Shown piece after piece: positions 43,282 through 50,617 of a DNA stretch of 54,026 bases. The number at the start of each line of letters is the position of its first letter. Within the stretch, counting starts at the first letter, position 1. The position numbers were made by a program, and so were the translations under genes. The stretch comes from Clostridiales bacterium UBA3678 (lineage in GTDB: Bacteria; Bacillota; Clostridia; TANB77; CAG-508). The DNA is taken from assembly GCA_002372935.1 (NCBI GenBank), contig DFJF01000005.1, positions 172,427 through 226,452 of the forward strand, given 5' to 3'. The notes under the pieces were generated by a model, which saw only the letters and a list, made by a program, of their open reading frames with translations, was not told the origin of the DNA and did not search any database.

Positions 43282-43809
43282 TTAAAATCTTGTTTCAAAA
43301 ATTTCTGCTGGTTTCATATCTCCACAATCGCTTATAGATTGAAAAGCCATTTTATGTGCTACTACTATAACTTTGTCATATTTATCTTTATATTTGTTAA
43401 TAACTGACATTACTCTTGTTCTTAATTGTTCTTTAGTTTCCCATTTTTTATTTTCATTTGCTGGATAAATGCCATCATTTTCAACATATTCCTTATAATA
43501 TTCATTCATTTCATCGCTACTTTTATATTGGTACGTAAGATCTGGTTGCCATTCTCTTATATCAGGCTCAACAACAATATCTATTCCTGTTTCTTTTGAT
43601 ATAATGCTTGCTGTTTGTAATGCTCTAGTATATGGAGAAGATACTATAATTTGAGCATCTTTTAATCTTTCATCTTTTGATGTTTCAATAACATCATTAA
43701 TTCTTTCTTCCTTTAATGGTGCAAAATCATGACCTTGTCCAATAAATCCATGTGTATCTCCATAAGTATAATCTGGTTTTCCATGTCTTATAAAATAAAA
43801 TGTTGCCAT
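43282..43809 (-). CDS. Histidine phosphatase family protein
   Basis: 175 residues. The RHG signature (FYFIRHGKPDYTYGD) opens the protein, with the phosphohistidine His at residue 9. IIVSSPYTRALQTASII and VVAHKMAFQSI provide the other catalytic residues (Arg, Glu in EPDIREWQPD, His). The family includes phosphoglycerate mutases and varied phosphatases; the substrate is unknown. Its promoter is well matched and it appears intact among decayed neighbours. Confidence 0.85.
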   Translation of the reverse strand: MATFYFIRHGKPDYTYGDTHGFIGQGHDFAPLKEERINDVIETSKDERLKDAQIIVSSPYTRALQTASIISKETGIDIVVEPDIREWQPDLTYQYKSSDEMNEYYKEYVENDGIYPANENKKWETKEQLRTRVMSVINKYKDKYDKVIVVAHKMAFQSISDCGDMKPAEIFETRF

Positions 43810-43843
43810 TTAAATTCCTCCATTTATAAATCAATTTTTATAC

Positions 43844-43872
43844 ATTTTATTACAAATATTTATTTTTTTCAA
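43844..43872 (-). promoter_or_regulatory. Promoter of histidine phosphatase gene
   Basis: The minus strand has TTGAAA (43867-43872), 17 nt, and TAAAAT (43844-43849), about 35 nt before the ATG. Confidence 0.5.
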
Positions 43873-43909
43873 TATGTTTTGTTTCACATCAATTGTAACA
43901 CTACAAATT

Positions 43910-43943
43910 ATTTGACATTTTTCGACATAACTATTAAATTAAT
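43910..43943. repeat. 34-bp direct repeat, left copy
   Basis: A 34-nt sequence (ATTTGACATTTTTCGACATA and on to ATTAAT) is identical to that at 45146-45179 in the same orientation. The two copies flank the rpn gene 1.24 kb apart. Each contains TTGACA-17-TAAATT reading on the plus strand. Confidence 0.85.
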
Positions 43944-44005
43944 TTTTAAAAATAGTGTAAACCTACATTAGTTCTAAACATTTTCTCGAATATCTAATTT
44001 TAAAA

Positions 44006-44049
44006 AGTGACGGTTTTTCCTTAAAAAAAGAACCGCCACTCTTTGAAAG
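44006..44049. repeat. Diverged GGGACGG palindrome, copy 3
   Basis: AGTGACGGTT, an A/T core, then AACCGCCACT and CTTTGAAAG. It is a diverged member with arms altered from GGGACGG to GTGACGG and compensating GCCACT opposite, except for one unpaired position. It lies just beyond the 3' end of the rpn gene. Confidence 0.65.
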
Positions 44050-44101
44050 TATTTAATTTTAATTCATATTTTAAATTTGTTTATTTTTTCTTTATTCCAT
44101 T

Positions 44102-45079
44102 TTACTTTATTTTTTCTATCTCTTCTTCTGTTAATCCTGTAACTCTAGCAATGAATTGTATGTCTACATTTTCTTTCTTTAAATTTCTTGCTATCTCTTC
44201 CTGTTTTTTTGTACTTCCGATTTCTATTCCTTGCTCTTTTCCAATTTCTATTCCTTGCTCTATTCCTTGCTCTTTTCCAATTTCTATTCCTTTGGACTGT
44301 CCAGACTTATAGCCTTTATCATATCCAAAATCTTCTATCGCATGTTTGTCTCTTATATACTTTAATCTCATCTCAGCTAACCATTTCTCATGTTCATCTG
44401 CACTGATGTCTTCAAGAATTTTCTGTGCTTTTTTAATTTCCTCTATATCTTCTTCTCTCATATTTTTATTCACCACTACTTTCGAACTTTTTATAAAATA
44501 TAGCCAAGAATTTAATTTTTGGTTATCTTTTACTACACCATTCTTTAACTTATTTAACTCTATTATATAAATTTCCAACACATCTGTCAAGATGATTTTT
44601 CCGTATTTTTCTTCTCTTATGTTCCATTTTGTTACATATTCTGGAATTTTTTTTAATTTTTCTAAATTATAATCACTAATTAGAATTACAATTGTTCTTT
44701 TTAATTCATCATAATCTTGACCTTGTTTAATTCCTTGTGAATACATTTTGCTCCAATAAAATAATAATCTTTTTTCAATATTCTTTTTATCACAAATCTG
44801 CATTTCTACATTGCATACAACATTGTCATTTAATCTTGCCTTTATATCTAGGATTCCTAGTTTATCATCTAATAAATCTTTATCCATTATTGGATTACAA
44901 TCTAATTCTATTTTTTCTATTTTATCTGGAATTATTGAACTTAAAAAACTTTTTGTTATATCTTCATTTCCTGTATGTCCAAATATTCTTTTAAATACAT
45001 AGTCGTTTTTTGGATCTAATAATTTTATGATAATATCACTTCTCTTTCTGAATTTAATTTTTTGAATAAAATTACACAA
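44102..45079 (-). CDS. Rpn family recombination-promoting nuclease/putative transposase
   Basis: Up to 325 residues. LLDPKNDYVFKRIFG and LDIKARLNDNVVCNVEMQI form the PD-(D/E)xK core of the Rpn/PDDEXK-transposase family; the E-x-Q pair is intact. The C-terminus has GIEIGKEQ repeats (44210-44290), typical and variable in this family, and a final helical TGLTEEEIEKIK. The frame opens at a TTG with no ribosome site, and no ATG precedes the conserved LLDPKND, so the true start is uncertain. Rpn proteins cut DNA and promote RecA-independent recombination. It lies between 34-bp direct repeats. Confidence 0.8.
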   Translation of the reverse strand: MCNFIQKIKFRKRSDIIIKLLDPKNDYVFKRIFGHTGNEDITKSFLSSIIPDKIEKIELDCNPIMDKDLLDDKLGILDIKARLNDNVVCNVEMQICDKKNIEKRLLFYWSKMYSQGIKQGQDYDELKRTIVILISDYNLEKLKKIPEYVTKWNIREEKYGKIILTDVLEIYIIELNKLKNGVVKDNQKLNSWLYFIKSSKVVVNKNMREEDIEEIKKAQKILEDISADEHEKWLAEMRLKYIRDKHAIEDFGYDKGYKSGQSKGIEIGKEQGIEQGIEIGKEQGIEIGSTKKQEEIARNLKKENVDIQFIARVTGLTEEEIEKIK

Positions 45080-45145
45080 ATTTAAAACATTTGAATTAAA
45101 TTATCTTTATTTTACCATATATTTCCAAATGGATCAAGAAAAATC

Positions 45146-45179
45146 ATTTGACATTTTTCGACATAACTATTAAATTAAT
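45146..45179. repeat. 34-bp direct repeat, right copy
   Basis: Identical to 43910-43943. Here the plus-strand TTGACA (45148-45153), 17 nt and TAAATT (45171-45176) point at a stretch ending in a hairpin. Confidence 0.85.
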
Positions 45180-45182
45180 GAT

Positions 45183-45262
45183 AAGTAATAAATGAGAAGA
45201 CGTATTGAAAACCCTAGGAAATTCTTATATCATTTAAGATCTGCCTAGGGTTAAATATTATT
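45183..45262 (+). ncRNA. Possible small RNA between rpn and restriction remnant
   Basis: Downstream of the promoter-like right repeat, AACCCTAGG (45210-45218) and CCTAGGGTT (45244-45252) form a perfect 9-bp stem with a 25-nt loop, followed by AAATATTATTTTT. A transcript of about 80 nt is predicted. There is no coding frame. Only sequence pattern supports it. Confidence 0.3.
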
Positions 45263-45278
45263 TTTCAAAACTTAATTC

Positions 45279-45338
45279 GAGGGTGTATAATAAAGTGTAA
45301 AGACTTTTATAAATCTCCACACTTTATTATACACCCTC
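45279..45338. repeat. Perfect 20-bp inverted repeat
   Basis: GAGGGTGTATAATAAAGTGT (45279-45298) and its exact complement (45319-45338) flank a 20-nt loop. The stop codon of the restriction enzyme fragment lies in the right arm, so the palindrome or an event at it cut the gene. Confidence 0.8.
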
Positions 45339-45578
45339 ACTTGTTGCTTTAAATTCAATTTTCTTTCCATCAAGAGATTTTGCATCTCCTCCAGATTTTT
45401 TATTCCAAAGAAGATTCAAACAATAGCAACCTATTGGCTCACTTATTGCATCAGGCATATTAATTCCTCTTGATACTAAACTTTTAACATATGTATTCAA
45501 GTCTTTCCACTTAAAAAATGCATCACATGTTTCTTGAATTCTTGGCTCGTCTATTTTTATTAAATATTCGTCGTTCAT
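45327..45578 (-). pseudogene. N-terminal fragment of a Bsp6I-like type II restriction endonuclease
   Basis: 83 residues: FFKWKDLNTYVKSLVSRGINMPDAISEPIGCYCLNLLWNK followed by GGDAKSLDGKKIEFKATS. The D...ExK arrangement is the PD-(D/E)xK catalytic centre, and the surrounding phrases fit the Bsp6I family. The frame stops two codons later, inside a 20-bp palindrome; roughly the second half of the enzyme is missing. A cognate methyltransferase is not found in the window. GGTGAT lies before the ATG. Confidence 0.65.
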
Positions 45579-45703
45579 TTATCACCTATCTCGAGTGTTA
45601 TTACTCTTGGCAAACATTATATACTAAATTTGAAAATCTTTCCACCAATTTTGCAAATTTGTCTAAAAAGTTTTTTTAATTATCATTAATAATGTCAAGC
45701 ATT

Positions 45704-45829
45704 CTAATCAGTATTTATTATTTCATCAACATATTCTAAATAGATTTTATCATTAAAAGCTCCTTTTTTATCTGCTTTAGCCTTCATAACTTTATTTACT
45801 TCTTCCATATCATAACCTTTTAATTTCAT
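45704..45829 (-). pseudogene. C-terminal remnant of a MazG/PRA-PH-like NTP pyrophosphohydrolase
   Basis: 41 residues (MKLKGYDMEEVNKVMKAKAD... AFNDKIYLEYVDEI). The pattern GYDxEEVxKVMxxKAxKKGxFxxKIxLEYV is the usual end of phosphoribosyl-ATP-pyrophosphohydrolase-like house-cleaning enzymes. The catalytic ExxE helices are not present upstream, where the ASCH fragment lies instead. Probably a fusion scar of two decayed genes. Confidence 0.5.
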
Positions 45830-45837
45830 TACTGCAT

Positions 45838-46005
45838 TTATGTATATCTATATCCACTGCTAATTAGTGATATTTTTATTCCAACAACACCATATTGTTT
45901 CTCTTTTTCATGAGAATAATATTTATATAATCTAAATTCTATCGTTTTTGTTCCATTCTTTATTCTTTCAAATGGACTTTTTTGTAATTTCATTTTGTGT
46001 AGCAT
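45838..46005 (-). pseudogene. N-terminal fragment of an ASCH domain protein
   Basis: 55 residues from the ATG at 46005 (GAGGGG 6 nt upstream). MKLQKSPFERIKNGTKTIEFRLY is the ASCH start; the expected following KVGDIIEF and the rest of the domain are missing, replaced by an unrelated tail. ASCH proteins bind RNA or act on modified nucleosides. It follows the GNAT-kinase gene by about 20 nt. Confidence 0.6.
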
Positions 46006-46024
46006 AAAATTCCCCTCTTTCAAT

Positions 46025-47020
46025 TCATTTTATATAGTCTAATACATTTTTACTCTGTGTATAATAGTTTTTAATCCACTTATTTAAATCTTTTTGCCTT
46101 TTGAAAATTAACAATTTTTCATCAGGAATATCTTTTAAAAGTTCTTTAACTATTGGTCTTTTTTTCTTATTATATGTTATTACATATTTCAGAAAAGTAA
46201 AATTAAGGCGTTCTTTACAACCAGGAATATCTGGCTTCTCTTTATTATAATTTTTAATTATTCTTTTACATACACCTTTAAGATGAGCAAAAGTTGAATA
46301 ATCTAGCCATATTATTAAATCAGCCCTATTTAATCTTTCTTTTAAAGTTTTATTATAATTTCCATCAATAATCCATCTTTCCTCATTTGCTTTTGAAGAT
46401 ATAATTTTATCTCTTTCATTCTTATCTATTTCAACCCAATTAGCATTATAATTTATACTATCCAAATGTATAGCAGGAATATCTAATTCTTTTGATAAAA
46501 TATTTGCTAATGTACTTTTACCGCTTCCTGAACCACCTATAATTGATATTCTATTTACTGGTATATCAAAACAATATAATTTCTCTCCCGTAGATAACAC
46601 TTCTAGAAATTTTGCACCAAATTTTTCATAATAGTTCTCTAATTCAGTTTTTAAATATAATCTACTAATCTTTCTTTTCTTAGCCTCAGCTATAATAGCA
46701 TTATTAAGTATTTTCGAGTAACCTTTGCCTCTATATTCTTCTTTTACATACATTGTCGCATACCAAGGTGACAAATCTGTTCTTTCCTCTCCATCTGCCT
46801 CAAATATCGAGATAAACCCTACTAGAATATCATTATCTAGTAATATAAGTTTGCAATAATTTGGATCACTAAAGTTTGATTTTATTTTTAATATCTTATT
46901 TTTCACTTTTTGTTCAATTTCTTTTTTGGATAAATCTTTTTGCCCCCATTCTTTTTGTGTAAGAAGTGCAACTTCATCTATATATTTTGTTTTGTCTTTT
47001 AGATTATATATTTTTAACAT
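46025..47020 (-). CDS. Fusion of GNAT acetyltransferase and P-loop kinase-like domain
   Basis: 331 residues. Residues 1-150 are a GNAT domain: LVGFISIFEADG, then the acetyl-CoA loop VKEEYRGKGYSKILNNAII and YYEKFGAKF. From residue 155 a P-loop domain begins: ISIIGGSGSGKSTLANILSKEL, with IHLDSINYNANWVE and WIIDGNY, as in the topology modulation/FlaR adenylate-kinase-like family. Both halves look complete. One polypeptide could acetylate and phosphorylate the same or related small molecules; the substrate is unknown. GGGAG lies before the ATG. Confidence 0.85.
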   Translation of the reverse strand: MLKIYNLKDKTKYIDEVALLTQKEWGQKDLSKKEIEQKVKNKILKIKSNFSDPNYCKLILLDNDILVGFISIFEADGEERTDLSPWYATMYVKEEYRGKGYSKILNNAIIAEAKKRKISRLYLKTELENYYEKFGAKFLEVLSTGEKLYCFDIPVNRISIIGGSGSGKSTLANILSKELDIPAIHLDSINYNANWVEIDKNERDKIISSKANEERWIIDGNYNKTLKERLNRADLIIWLDYSTFAHLKGVCKRIIKNYNKEKPDIPGCKERLNFTFLKYVITYNKKKRPIVKELLKDIPDEKLLIFKRQKDLNKWIKNYYTQSKNVLDYIK

Positions 47021-47128
47021 ATCTCATTCTCCCAAAAGATTTATTTCTACAAATTATATCACATTTCTATTTTTATGTATATATATTTATCAATTGAAAA
47101 AATAAGTTTGCACATTCATTATCTAAAG

Positions 47129-47155
47129 GCAACAAATTATCCATTAATTTGTTGC
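47129..47155 (-). terminator. Hairpin after the division PBP gene
   Basis: GCAACAAATT (47129-47138) and AATTTGTTGC (47146-47155) form a perfect 10-bp stem with a 7-nt loop about 70 nt after the PBP stop. The U-tract is weak (CCTTT). Confidence 0.5.
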
Positions 47156-47226
47156 TCTTAAACTTTTTATCAAATATATACACCTCTTATTTTATTTTTA
47201 TTATTACAAATTTTATCCTTTGTATA

Positions 47227-49026
47227 TTATTCACTTTTTTCATTAGTAGTTATTTTATTATCCGGACATAAATATGGCAAAACTTCACCTAATACTTTTC
47301 CTCCAACAGGGGCTGCCACACCACCTCCTTGGTGTCCTCCCTCACCTGTTGGATTATATAATGTAACTAATACAACAATTTGTGGATTATCAATTGGTGC
47401 CACTCCGCAAAAAGATGTAACATATTTTCCTGTATTAACGCCATCTTCAGATGTTCCTGTTTTTCCTCCTACTCTAAACCCTTCTACTTTAGCATTCTTC
47501 CCTGTTCCTTCTGCTACAACAGATTCCATCATACTCAATACTTTTTTACTTGTTTCTTCTGAAATTGTCACATTTTTTTCTTCTACTGGAATTTCTGTTT
47601 CTTCTCCAGTTTGAGAATTAATAACAGATTTTACAACTCTTGGAGTAAGTAATTTTCCTCCATTTACAATACTTGAGATTGCAGTAACTAACTGAATTGG
47701 TGTTATCTCAAAACGTTGACCAAAGCTTATTGTTGCAAGTTCTACAGGTCCACATTTATCTTTTTTTACAAATATGCTATTTGCCTCTCCTGGAAGATTT
47801 ATTTCTGTTTTTGAAAGTAAACCAAATTTTTCTAAATAGCTATAATATGTTTCCACTCCAAGTTTTTGCCCTAATCCTATAAAAACTGGATTACAAGAGT
47901 TCATCAATGCTTGCCTTAAGCTTTCACTTCCATGTGGTCTATAATATCTCCAACATTTTATTCTGGCTCCTGCTATTGTAATTCCTCCTGTGCAGCAAAA
48001 TTCTCCCTCATTATCTGTATCTGTAATTTTTTCCTCAAGTGATGCAGATGCTGTAATTAATTTAAATACAGATCCAGGTTCATATGTATCTGATATTGCT
48101 TTGTTTCTCCACATTGCTTGTAAATCTTTCGTTTTTTCTGATTGATCTAAATTATCCCAATTTGCTAGTAATTCTGCATTATTTATTGTATATGGTTCAT
48201 TTAAATTATAACTTGGGTATGTTGCCATTGCTAATACATCTCCAGTATTTGGATTCATTGCAACTATATTTCCACCATCTGTGCATACATTGTCAATACA
48301 TGCTTCTTCTAAATATTTTTCAACTATTGATTGGATTGTCATATCTATAGAAAGTTTTATATTATTGCCATCAACAGGAGCTTTATAATTTTCTCCATCA
48401 CTCCCAATTTTTTCTCCTGTTGCATCAGTTGCCTGCTCAATTGCACCATTTTTACCTGCAAGAATTTCATTATACTTAGCTTCTATTCCATCAAGACCTT
48501 GATTGTCACTCCCACAAAATCCTATAAATTGTGAAGCTAAATTTGAATATGGGTAATATCTTTTTGTATCCTCATCAATATTTATCCCAGACTCAACATT
48601 GTTATCAATCATCCATTCTCTCAGTTCATCAGCTTTTTCTTCTTCAACTTTTTTTGCTATTGTCTCAATCGAACTTCTTTTATTGACTTTTTTTAATACC
48701 TCTTCATAATTTTTATCAAATATACTTGATAATTCTTGTGCTACTTTTTCTTTATTTTCTTTTGGTATATTAGTTGGATTAATTGTAATTGCATAAACTG
48801 TTGCACTTTCTGCCAATATATATTTTCCAGTACTATCATATATTGTACCTCTTTTAGCACTGACTGCTCGTGATTTTACAAGTTGCTCATAAGACTCTTG
48901 TTGTAAGCGATTTCCATCAAAAAACTGGATATATCCTATTCTGCATATTAAAACTATTAATAAAAAAAATGCAATTAACATAATTTTTATAAGTTTCTTT
49001 TTATTTGATAAAGAAATTTCTTCCAT
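47227..49026 (-). CDS. Class B penicillin-binding protein, division transpeptidase
   Basis: 599 residues. A short cytosolic N-terminus and one membrane anchor (about 12-33), the class B pedestal domain (SAKRGTIYDSTGKYILAES, RYYPYSNLASQFIGF), then the transpeptidase domain with Ser319-V-F-Lys322, Ser377-C-Asn379 and K522-T-G-T. It crosslinks septal peptidoglycan (FtsI/SpoVD type). No PASTA domain is seen at the C-terminus. It stands at the end of a reduced dcw cluster, with its own promoter, separated from ftsL by an SDR gene. Confidence 0.93.
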   Translation of the reverse strand: MEEISLSNKKKLIKIMLIAFFLLIVLICRIGYIQFFDGNRLQQESYEQLVKSRAVSAKRGTIYDSTGKYILAESATVYAITINPTNIPKENKEKVAQELSSIFDKNYEEVLKKVNKRSSIETIAKKVEEEKADELREWMIDNNVESGINIDEDTKRYYPYSNLASQFIGFCGSDNQGLDGIEAKYNEILAGKNGAIEQATDATGEKIGSDGENYKAPVDGNNIKLSIDMTIQSIVEKYLEEACIDNVCTDGGNIVAMNPNTGDVLAMATYPSYNLNEPYTINNAELLANWDNLDQSEKTKDLQAMWRNKAISDTYEPGSVFKLITASASLEEKITDTDNEGEFCCTGGITIAGARIKCWRYYRPHGSESLRQALMNSCNPVFIGLGQKLGVETYYSYLEKFGLLSKTEINLPGEANSIFVKKDKCGPVELATISFGQRFEITPIQLVTAISSIVNGGKLLTPRVVKSVINSQTGEETEIPVEEKNVTISEETSKKVLSMMESVVAEGTGKNAKVEGFRVGGKTGTSEDGVNTGKYVTSFCGVAPIDNPQIVVLVTLYNPTGEGGHQGGGVAAPVGGKVLGEVLPYLCPDNKITTNEKSE

Positions 49027-49055
49027 AATACCTCCATACTATTTTTTTTACAATT

Positions 49056-49084
49056 TATTTAATAATTGTTACAAATTTATTCAA
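49056..49084 (-). promoter_or_regulatory. Probable promoter of the PBP gene
   Basis: The minus strand has TTGAAT (49079-49084), 17 nt, and TAAATA (49056-49061), 30 nt before the ATG. Confidence 0.4.
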
Positions 49085-49114
49085 AGCATAATTATGTAAA
49101 TTGTACAAAAAAAA

Positions 49115-49138
49115 TTCTATAATAAATTTATTATAGAA
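49115..49138 (-). terminator. Terminator after the SDR gene
   Basis: TTCTATAATAAA and TTTATTATAGAA are a perfect 24-nt palindrome, followed on the minus strand by T8. It separates the upstream mraZ-rsmH-ftsL-SDR genes from the PBP gene. Confidence 0.75.
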
Positions 49139-49157
49139 CTTTATTCAATATAACTTT

Positions 49158-49904
49158 TTATTTTCTTTTTCTTCTTTGTGCATAATAACAAATTTCTTCC
49201 ATTATAGGACTAGGCATAATCTTTGCAAAAAATCTAGTTAGTTTTATCCCTAATCCTGGTATTATTAAAAATTTTCCAATAAGCATAAAATCTATTGCAT
49301 ATTTTGCAACATATTCACTAGGAAGTCCAGCTAAATTAAACCTAACATTTGCTACATTATTAAAATTAGTATGAACAGGTCCTGGACAAAGAACACTAAT
49401 TTTAACTTTAGAATGTGCCTTTCTCAATTCCCTTCTTATTGATTCACACAATGTAACAACATAATTTTTCGTTGAATAATATGTTGCCATTAAAGGTCCA
49501 GGCATAAAGCCTGCAATTGATGCAACATTTAAAATATGTCCATTATTTTTCTCTACCATATCTTTTAAATACAACTTTGTTAAAATATGAAGAGCCATAA
49601 CATTTGTATTAATCATACTAATATCTTTATCTAAATCAGTTTCATAAAATCTTCCAAAATCACCAAACCCTGCATCATTTATCAAAATATCAATGTCTTC
49701 CACATCTTCATGTAGTTTTATACAATTCTCTTTTATACTTAGATCCATCACAATAACTTCTACATTAGTATCTAGCTCTTCTTGTAATTTTTTTAAATTT
49801 TCTTCATTTCTTGCCACTAATACCAAATCATATCCTTTTTTCGACAATATTCTTGCCATATCTCTTCCTATTCCAGAAGATGCACCAGTAATCAATGCTC
49901 TCAT
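49158..49904 (-). CDS. Short-chain dehydrogenase/reductase
   Basis: 248 residues. The NAD(P) motif is ALITGASSGIGRDMARIL (GxxxGxG), the NDAG motif is ILINDAGFGDFG, and the catalytic Ser, Tyr and Lys are in NVASIAGF and YYSTKNYVV. It is a full-length classical SDR of unknown substrate, perhaps a ketone or fatty acyl group. AGGAG lies 6 nt before the ATG. It is an unusual guest between ftsL and the division PBP and is flanked by a double palindrome and a terminator. Confidence 0.88.
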   Translation of the reverse strand: MRALITGASSGIGRDMARILSKKGYDLVLVARNEENLKKLQEELDTNVEVIVMDLSIKENCIKLHEDVEDIDILINDAGFGDFGRFYETDLDKDISMINTNVMALHILTKLYLKDMVEKNNGHILNVASIAGFMPGPLMATYYSTKNYVVTLCESIRRELRKAHSKVKISVLCPGPVHTNFNNVANVRFNLAGLPSEYVAKYAIDFMLIGKFLIIPGLGIKLTRFFAKIMPSPIMEEICYYAQRRKRK

Positions 49905-49924
49905 AAGCTTCTCCTTTTACTTTC

Positions 49925-50017
49925 TTTCATTTGGGGACGGTTCTTTTTAAAAAAGGGACGGTTCTTTTTTTAAAAAGAACCGTCCCTTTTTTAAAAAGAA
50001 CCGTCCCTGTTTGAAAG
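49925..50017. repeat. Double nested GGGACGG palindrome, copy 4
   Basis: GGGGACGGTTCTTTTT occurs, then GGGACGGTTC again, then their two complements GAACCGTCCC, flanked by CTTTCATTT and TGTTTGAAAG. The whole 93 nt forms one long hairpin in which each arm is a tandem pair, as if one copy had inserted in another. It separates the SDR gene from ftsL. Confidence 0.85.
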
Positions 50018-50020
50018 TGA

Positions 50021-50557
50021 TTATTTAAACAGTTTATTTATTAATTTTTTTAACCAATTAGAAGATTGTTCATTTTTCTTAATTTCTTCTGTTGCAGATT
50101 CTGTATAATCCTCTTTTGGTAATGTAATATATACTTTTTGATTTCTATCTAATTTTTGCATTCCGAGCTCTTTTTTGGCATTTTTCTCAAGATTTTCTAG
50201 ATTTAAACTGCTCTCAATACTTACCTGTGTTTGTTCATTAGATTTTTCTACTTGTGCGAGTTCTTCCTTTTTATTTTGTATTTCATTAAATCTTTCTGTA
50301 ATAAGTGAGTTTCTATAACTTATGGCTAATAACATTAAAAACATTCCTATAATTAATGCTATATTTTTATGATGTATTTTCTTTTCTAATTTTAATGCTC
50401 TTTTTCTTTTTTTCTTTTCTTCAAGCTCTTTTCTTTCTCTTTCTTCTCTCTCTCTTAATTTTTCTTCTCTTAACTTTCTTCCATAAGTATTTCTTGGGTA
50501 ATATTCTGGCTCAATTTTTCTTGGGCTAGTCCCATATTCATACATTTTGTTTGCCAT
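50021..50557 (-). CDS. FtsL/DivIC-like septum protein
   Basis: 178 residues from the ATG at 50557, with GAGGTG 9 nt upstream; the GTG at 50569 lies inside that site. A long cytosolic N-terminus is extremely charged (LREEKLREREERERKELEEKKKR), then one membrane helix (residues 69-85, NIALIIGMFLMLLAISY), then a coiled coil (RFNEIQNKKEELAQVEKSNEQTQ) and LENLEKNAKKELGMQKLDRNQKVYITL, the typical end of FtsL/DivIC. It joins the divisome with the PBP. Its place after rsmH supports FtsL. Confidence 0.8.
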   Translation of the reverse strand: MANKMYEYGTSPRKIEPEYYPRNTYGRKLREEKLREREERERKELEEKKKRKRALKLEKKIHHKNIALIIGMFLMLLAISYRNSLITERFNEIQNKKEELAQVEKSNEQTQVSIESSLNLENLEKNAKKELGMQKLDRNQKVYITLPKEDYTESATEEIKKNEQSSNWLKKLINKLFK

Positions 50558-50617
50558 AAGTTTATTCACCTCACTTTCATCTGTTTATTTCTATATATTT
50601 TTTTGTATATCTTATCA

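Noticed and set aside
42793..47226. A complete integrated element or defence island
   Set aside because: Only fragments of recombinase and restriction genes remain, with no attachment sites, methyltransferase, replication or phage genes.
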